From Streptomyces sp. CB00455 (GTDB lineage Bacteria; Actinomycetota; Actinomycetes; Streptomycetales; Streptomycetaceae), in contig NZ_LIVQ01000005.1 of the NCBI RefSeq assembly GCF_001905445.1, positions 448,756-512,755 on the forward strand: 64,000 nucleotides of DNA. The letters are read 5' to 3'. A model generated the notes under the pieces. The model ran no database searches. It had not been told where the DNA came from and worked only from the letters and a program-made list of their open reading frames with translations. This document shows positions 61,074 to 64,000 of the stretch, piece by piece. Numbering within the stretch: the stretch's first letter is position 1; each line of letters begins with the position of its first letter. Made by a program: the position numbers and the translations under genes.

Positions 61074-61611
61074 GCGTGGCGGGGTGCGGGGCTGCGTGGA
61101 GCTCGGGGTAGTCGACCTCGCCCATCTCGGGGCGTACGGGGAAGGCCAGTTGCTCCCCGTCGAGGCTGAAGCGGGCGTCGACGCCGGGCTTGTTGCCGCG
61201 TGCGTCCTGGCGGTGCCACGTCGAGGCGCCCGGCAGGCGCAGCGCGATCAGCCCGTGCACGCAGTGGTGGGCGCCCGCGTCGTCGCCGAGGCGCTGGTAG
61301 CACAGGGCGGCCGGGATACCCCGGGCGCGCAACAGGGCGGCCAGGGCATGGGACTTGGCGTAGCAGATGCCGTTGCGGGTGGCCAGGACGTCGGAGGCGC
61401 GCCAGGAGACACGGCTGTCGCCGGAGTCCGCCGAATGCGGGATCGCGTCGCGGACGAACGCGAAGGCCGCCGCGGCGTAGGCGGATGCGTCGCCGTCCAC
61501 GGCGGCCCAGAGGGCGTCGGCGTGCTCGCGGACGAGCGGATGGTGGTGGTCGACCGCCTCGTCCGCCGCAAGGTAGGCGCCGAGGTCGGGATGCTCCTGG
61601 ATCAGTTCCAT
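61009..61611 (-). CDS. Transglutaminase-like domain protein
   Basis: 200 residues. The cysteine-protease-like triad is visible: Cys in TRNGICYAKSHALAALLRARG, His in CVHGLIALRL and the Asp further on. It resembles small transglutaminase-core proteins found beside threonine aldolase genes in Streptomyces. Its role (peptide cleavage or crosslinking) is unknown. Its stop codon is inside the convergent MFS gene. Confidence 0.82.
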   Translation of the reverse strand: MELIQEHPDLGAYLAADEAVDHHHPLVREHADALWAAVDGDASAYAAAAFAFVRDAIPHSADSGDSRVSWRASDVLATRNGICYAKSHALAALLRARGIPAALCYQRLGDDAGAHHCVHGLIALRLPGASTWHRQDARGNKPGVDARFSLDGEQLAFPVRPEMGEVDYPELHAAPHPATLKALRDSADRTELWRNLPTAL

Positions 61612-61666
61612 GACCCAGGAGCATACCTATGCATGATGTCGCATGACTATCGACAAGGGGGGAAGG

Positions 61667-62743
61667 TCAGCGCGACAGCTCTTCCTTCAGCGCCTGGAGG
61701 AAGCCGTCCACGTCTTCCTCCTGGGTGTCGAAGCCGCACATCCAGCGGACGTCACCCGCGGCCTCGTCCCAGAAGTAGAAGCGGTAGCGCCGCTGCAGCC
61801 GCCGGGACACCTCGTGGGGCAGCCTGGCGAACACCGCGTTCGCCTGCACCGGGTAGAGGATCTCCACGCCGTCCGTCTCGCGCACGCCGGCGGCGAGCCG
61901 CTGCGCCATCGCGTTGGCGTGCCGGGCGTTGCGCAGCCACAGGTCCTTGGCGAGCAGCGCCTCCAGCTGCACCGAGACGAAGCGCATCTTGGACGCCAGC
62001 TGCATCGACATCTTGCGGATGTGCTTCATCTGCCGGACCGCGTCGGGGTTGATCACCACCACGGCCTCGCCGAACATCATGCCGTTCTTGGTTCCGCCGT
62101 ACGACAGCACGTCCACGCCGACCGAGTTGGTGAAGGTGCGCATGGGGACGTCGAGCGCCGCCGCGGCGTTGGCTATCCGGGCGCCGTCGAGGTGCACCTT
62201 CATGCCCAGGCCGTGGGCGTGGTCGCAGATGGCCTTGATCTCGTCCGGGGTGTAGACCGTGCCGAGCTCGGTGTTCTGCGTGATCGAGACCACCTGCGGC
62301 ATCGCCCGGTGCTCGTCCTCGAAGCCCCAGGCTTCCTGGTCGATCAGCTCGGGGGTGAGCTTGCCGTCGGGGGTGGGCACGGCGAGCAGCTTGAGGCCGG
62401 CCATCCGCTCGGGAGCGCCGCCCTCGTCCACGTTGATGTGGGCGCTCTTGGCGCAGATCACGGCGCCCCACCGGTCGGTCAGGGCCTGCAGGGCGACGAC
62501 GTTGGCGCCCGTGCCGTTGAAGACCGGGAAGGCCTGCGCGTACGGCCCGAAATGACTGCGGAAGATCCTCTGCAGGTGTTCGGTGTACTCGTCCTCGCCG
62601 TACGCGACCTGGTGACCCTCGTTGGCCAGCGCGATGGCCGCCAAGACCTCGGGGTGCACGCCCGCGTAGTTGTCGCTCGCGAAACCGCGTACCGACGGGT
62701 CGTGGTGGCGCCGGGCGTCGGTCTTGCCGGCATCGGTCCTCAC
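61667..62743 (-). CDS. Low-specificity L-threonine aldolase-like (beta-eliminating lyase family)
   Basis: 358 residues if started at the GTG at 62743, which overlaps the TGA of the upstream SDR gene (GTGA); a GTG at 62761 is an alternative. Fold-type I PLP enzyme: RGFASDNYAGVHPEVLAAI, EYTEHLQRIF, the PLP-binding Lys in LSYGGTKNGMM, HLDGARIANAAAAL before it. It cleaves L-threonine or allo-threonine to glycine and acetaldehyde. Last recognisable gene of the DUF6421-SDR-aldolase operon. Confidence 0.88.
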   Translation of the reverse strand: MRTDAGKTDARRHHDPSVRGFASDNYAGVHPEVLAAIALANEGHQVAYGEDEYTEHLQRIFRSHFGPYAQAFPVFNGTGANVVALQALTDRWGAVICAKSAHINVDEGGAPERMAGLKLLAVPTPDGKLTPELIDQEAWGFEDEHRAMPQVVSITQNTELGTVYTPDEIKAICDHAHGLGMKVHLDGARIANAAAALDVPMRTFTNSVGVDVLSYGGTKNGMMFGEAVVVINPDAVRQMKHIRKMSMQLASKMRFVSVQLEALLAKDLWLRNARHANAMAQRLAAGVRETDGVEILYPVQANAVFARLPHEVSRRLQRRYRFYFWDEAAGDVRWMCGFDTQEEDVDGFLQALKEELSR

Positions 62744-63501
62744 GGTTGTGGAGTGAGCCACAGACGCTGTCCGTTCACATCGATGGCGGGCCGCTCCCAC
62801 ACGCCGGCGATGGCCTCGGCCAGCTCCTTGACGTCGGTGAAGCCCGCGAACTTCGCACTGGGACGCTCGGCGCGCATCGCGTCGTGCACCAGTGCCTTGA
62901 TGACCAGGATCGCAGCCGCCGCGCCGGGGCCCTCGTCACCCCCCGCCTTGCGGAAGGAGTCCGCGAGGGCCAGGGTCCACGCCTCGGCGGCCGCCTTGCC
63001 CGCGTTGTACGCGGCGTTGTTGGCGACCGGCTTGTGCGCGCCGGACTGGCTGACCAGGACGTAGCGCCCGCGCTCGCTGCGCAGCAGCCCGTCGTGGAAG
63101 GCCAGGGAGGTGTGCTGGACGGTGCGGATGAGGAGCTTTTCCAGGAAGTCCCAGTCCGCGAGGTCGGTGTCGGTGAAGGAGGTGCTGCCGCGCCAGCCGC
63201 CGACGAGGTGGACGAGTCCGTCGATGCGGCCGAACTCCTTCTCGGTGCGGTCGGCCCAGGCCTTGGTGGCGTCGAGGTCGAGCAGGTCGACGGTGTCACC
63301 CGTGACGCTGGCGCCGCCGTGGGCGTAGCGCGCCGCGTCCACGGCCTCCGCGAGCCTGGCCGGATCGGCGTCGGACGCCACGACCACGGCTCCCGCCTCG
63401 GCGAGGCGGAGCAGGGCGGCGCGGCCGGCGGGGCCACCGGCCCCGGCCACCGCCACCACCGCTCCGTGCAGCTTTCCGTTGCCGTTCCCGGAGCCGTTCA
63501 T
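62740..63501 (-). CDS. SDR family NAD(P)-dependent oxidoreductase
   Basis: 253 residues from the ATG at 63501, preceded by AGGAGG eight bases upstream; the GTG at 63531 overlaps the DUF6421 stop but lacks a site. Rossmann nucleotide motif AVVAVAGAGGPAGRAALLRLAEAGA (GxxGxxG), VHLVGGW, the catalytic Ser in LVSQSGAH and YxxxK in AAYNAGKAA. Substrate unknown. Middle gene of the operon. Confidence 0.88.
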   Translation of the reverse strand: MNGSGNGNGKLHGAVVAVAGAGGPAGRAALLRLAEAGAVVVASDADPARLAEAVDAARYAHGGASVTGDTVDLLDLDATKAWADRTEKEFGRIDGLVHLVGGWRGSTSFTDTDLADWDFLEKLLIRTVQHTSLAFHDGLLRSERGRYVLVSQSGAHKPVANNAAYNAGKAAAEAWTLALADSFRKAGGDEGPGAAAAILVIKALVHDAMRAERPSAKFAGFTDVKELAEAIAGVWERPAIDVNGQRLWLTPQP

Positions 63502-63527
63502 CGGTGCAGCCTCCTGTGCTCGGTCGC

Positions 63528-64000
63528 TCACGCGGCGACCCGCGCTGCGTCCTGGGCGGGCGTGGCGTTGCGGGCGGTGATGCCCTTCGCGGAGGCGATC
63601 ACGCCCTTGAGCTTCTTGGCGAGGGCCTCATAGAACATGCTGAGCGGAAACTCGTCCGGAAGCACGTCGTCCACGAGCTTGCGCGGCGGCTGCGTCAGGT
63701 CGAGGGCGTCGGGTCCCTTGGCCCACTTGGACCCCGGGTGCGGGGCGAGGTAGGTGGAGACGAGCTCGTATGCCTTGAACCAGTGGACGAGCTTGGGGCG
63801 GTCGATGCCGGCCCGGTAGAGCTCTTCGATCTCGGCGCACAGCTGGTTGGTGACCTGCGGGGCGCGCATCCAGTCGATCTTCAGCTTGTTGTCCGTCCAG
63901 CGCACGACGTCGTGCTTGTGGAGGTAGGCGAAGAGCAGCTGGCCGCCGAGGCCGTCGTAGTTGCGGTTGCGGTCGCCGGAGACCGGGAAGCGGAACATCC
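63528..64000 (-). CDS. DUF6421 family protein (3' part only)
   Basis: The frame runs off the right edge; about 157 C-terminal residues are visible. FPVSGDRNRNYDGLGGQLLFAYLHKHDVVRWTDNKLKIDW, then VHWFKAYELVSTYLAPHPGSKWAKG and LVDDVLPDEFPLSMFYEALAKKLKGVI match DUF6421 as I recall, a Streptomyces family always found upstream of this SDR gene. The fold has an HDxx-like or helical appearance; no function is known. The ATG near 63998 is internal. Confidence 0.8.
   Translation of the reverse strand, partial: MFRFPVSGDRNRNYDGLGGQLLFAYLHKHDVVRWTDNKLKIDWMRAPQVTNQLCAEIEELYRAGIDRPKLVHWFKAYELVSTYLAPHPGSKWAKGPDALDLTQPPRKLVDDVLPDEFPLSMFYEALAKKLKGVIASAKGITARNATPAQDAARVAA

Noticed and set aside
1..64000. tRNA or rRNA genes
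   Set aside because: No T-loop-like GTTCGAATC context with a matching acceptor stem and no rRNA-like stretch was seen in the intergenic regions by eye; a tRNAscan run would be decisive.

Overview
The window is high-GC actinobacterial chromosome, almost certainly Streptomyces or a close relative. The evidence is very strong G/C third-position bias, dense short-spaced genes with frequent GTG starts, families typical of the genus (DUF6777, DUF6643, DUF6986, DUF6421, Rv1733c-like, SpoIIE/HATPase regulators, ROK and TetR regulators) and a LAXTG sortase substrate. Most of it reads as ordinary core chromosome. No rRNA, tRNA or CRISPR array was seen.

Layout. 0-4.4 kb: 3' end of dhaM, an S4 RNA-binding protein, then molybdate uptake (modA and a fused modB-modC); upstream of modA lies a decayed relic of what looks like the usual HTH-TOBE molybdate regulator. 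4.7-13 kb: a PAS-GAF-SpoIIE-HATPase phosphatase, a DUF6777 protein divergent from a very hydrophobic membrane protein, and an FHA-FHA-ABC exporter. 13-24.6 kb: CDF metal exporter, NUDIX proteins, Tm-1-like protein, GT-C mannosyltransferase-like protein, secreted serine protease, apolipoprotein N-acyltransferase, VOC protein, glutamate-racemase-like protein, HpnB-like glycosyltransferase. 24.9-38 kb: DUF6643, MOSC, Rv1733c-like, a beta-helix/AAA ATPase fusion, membrane hydrolase, SRPBCC, Cds1-like cysteine enzyme, HATPase, ROK regulator, AlkB and a mycothiol-dependent-type enzyme.

38.5-43.6 kb is the accessory region. A quinone oxidoreductase gene has lost its 5' end and is fused to a Tn3-family transposase tail. 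Next to it is a complete-looking Tn3-type insertion (40159-43150): 50-bp terminal inverted repeats with 47/50 identity, flanked by a perfect 5-bp direct repeat CCTTC. It carries only the first ~75 codons of a transposase plus a secreted, LASTG-anchored arabinofuranosidase-like glycosidase. A second, older 38-bp inverted-repeat pair (34/38) encloses the whole region.

43.6-47.3 kb: spherulin-4-like secreted protein, a TetR/F420-type oxidoreductase divergon with two matching operators 52 bp apart, then about 1.1 kb of non-coding repeats with a transporter relic. 47.3-64 kb: geranylgeranyl reductase with a heptapeptide-repeat N-terminus, M20 peptidase, MBL hydrolase, P-loop/NUDIX fusion, LacI regulator, WD40 relic, DUF6986 aldolase, electron-transfer flavoprotein (etfB-etfA), flavin reductase, thioredoxin, PlsC-type acyltransferase, MFS transporter, transglutaminase-like protein, and a DUF6421-SDR-threonine aldolase operon running off the right edge.

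Links between genes: molybdate uptake supplies molybdenum enzymes, and the MOSC protein is a possible Moco-related partner. Lnt would N-acylate lipoproteins such as ModA. ETF and the geranylgeranyl reductase are flavoproteins of electron transfer and isoprenoid metabolism. Coordinates of starts were chosen by ribosome-binding site, overlap and family alignment from memory; no database search was possible.
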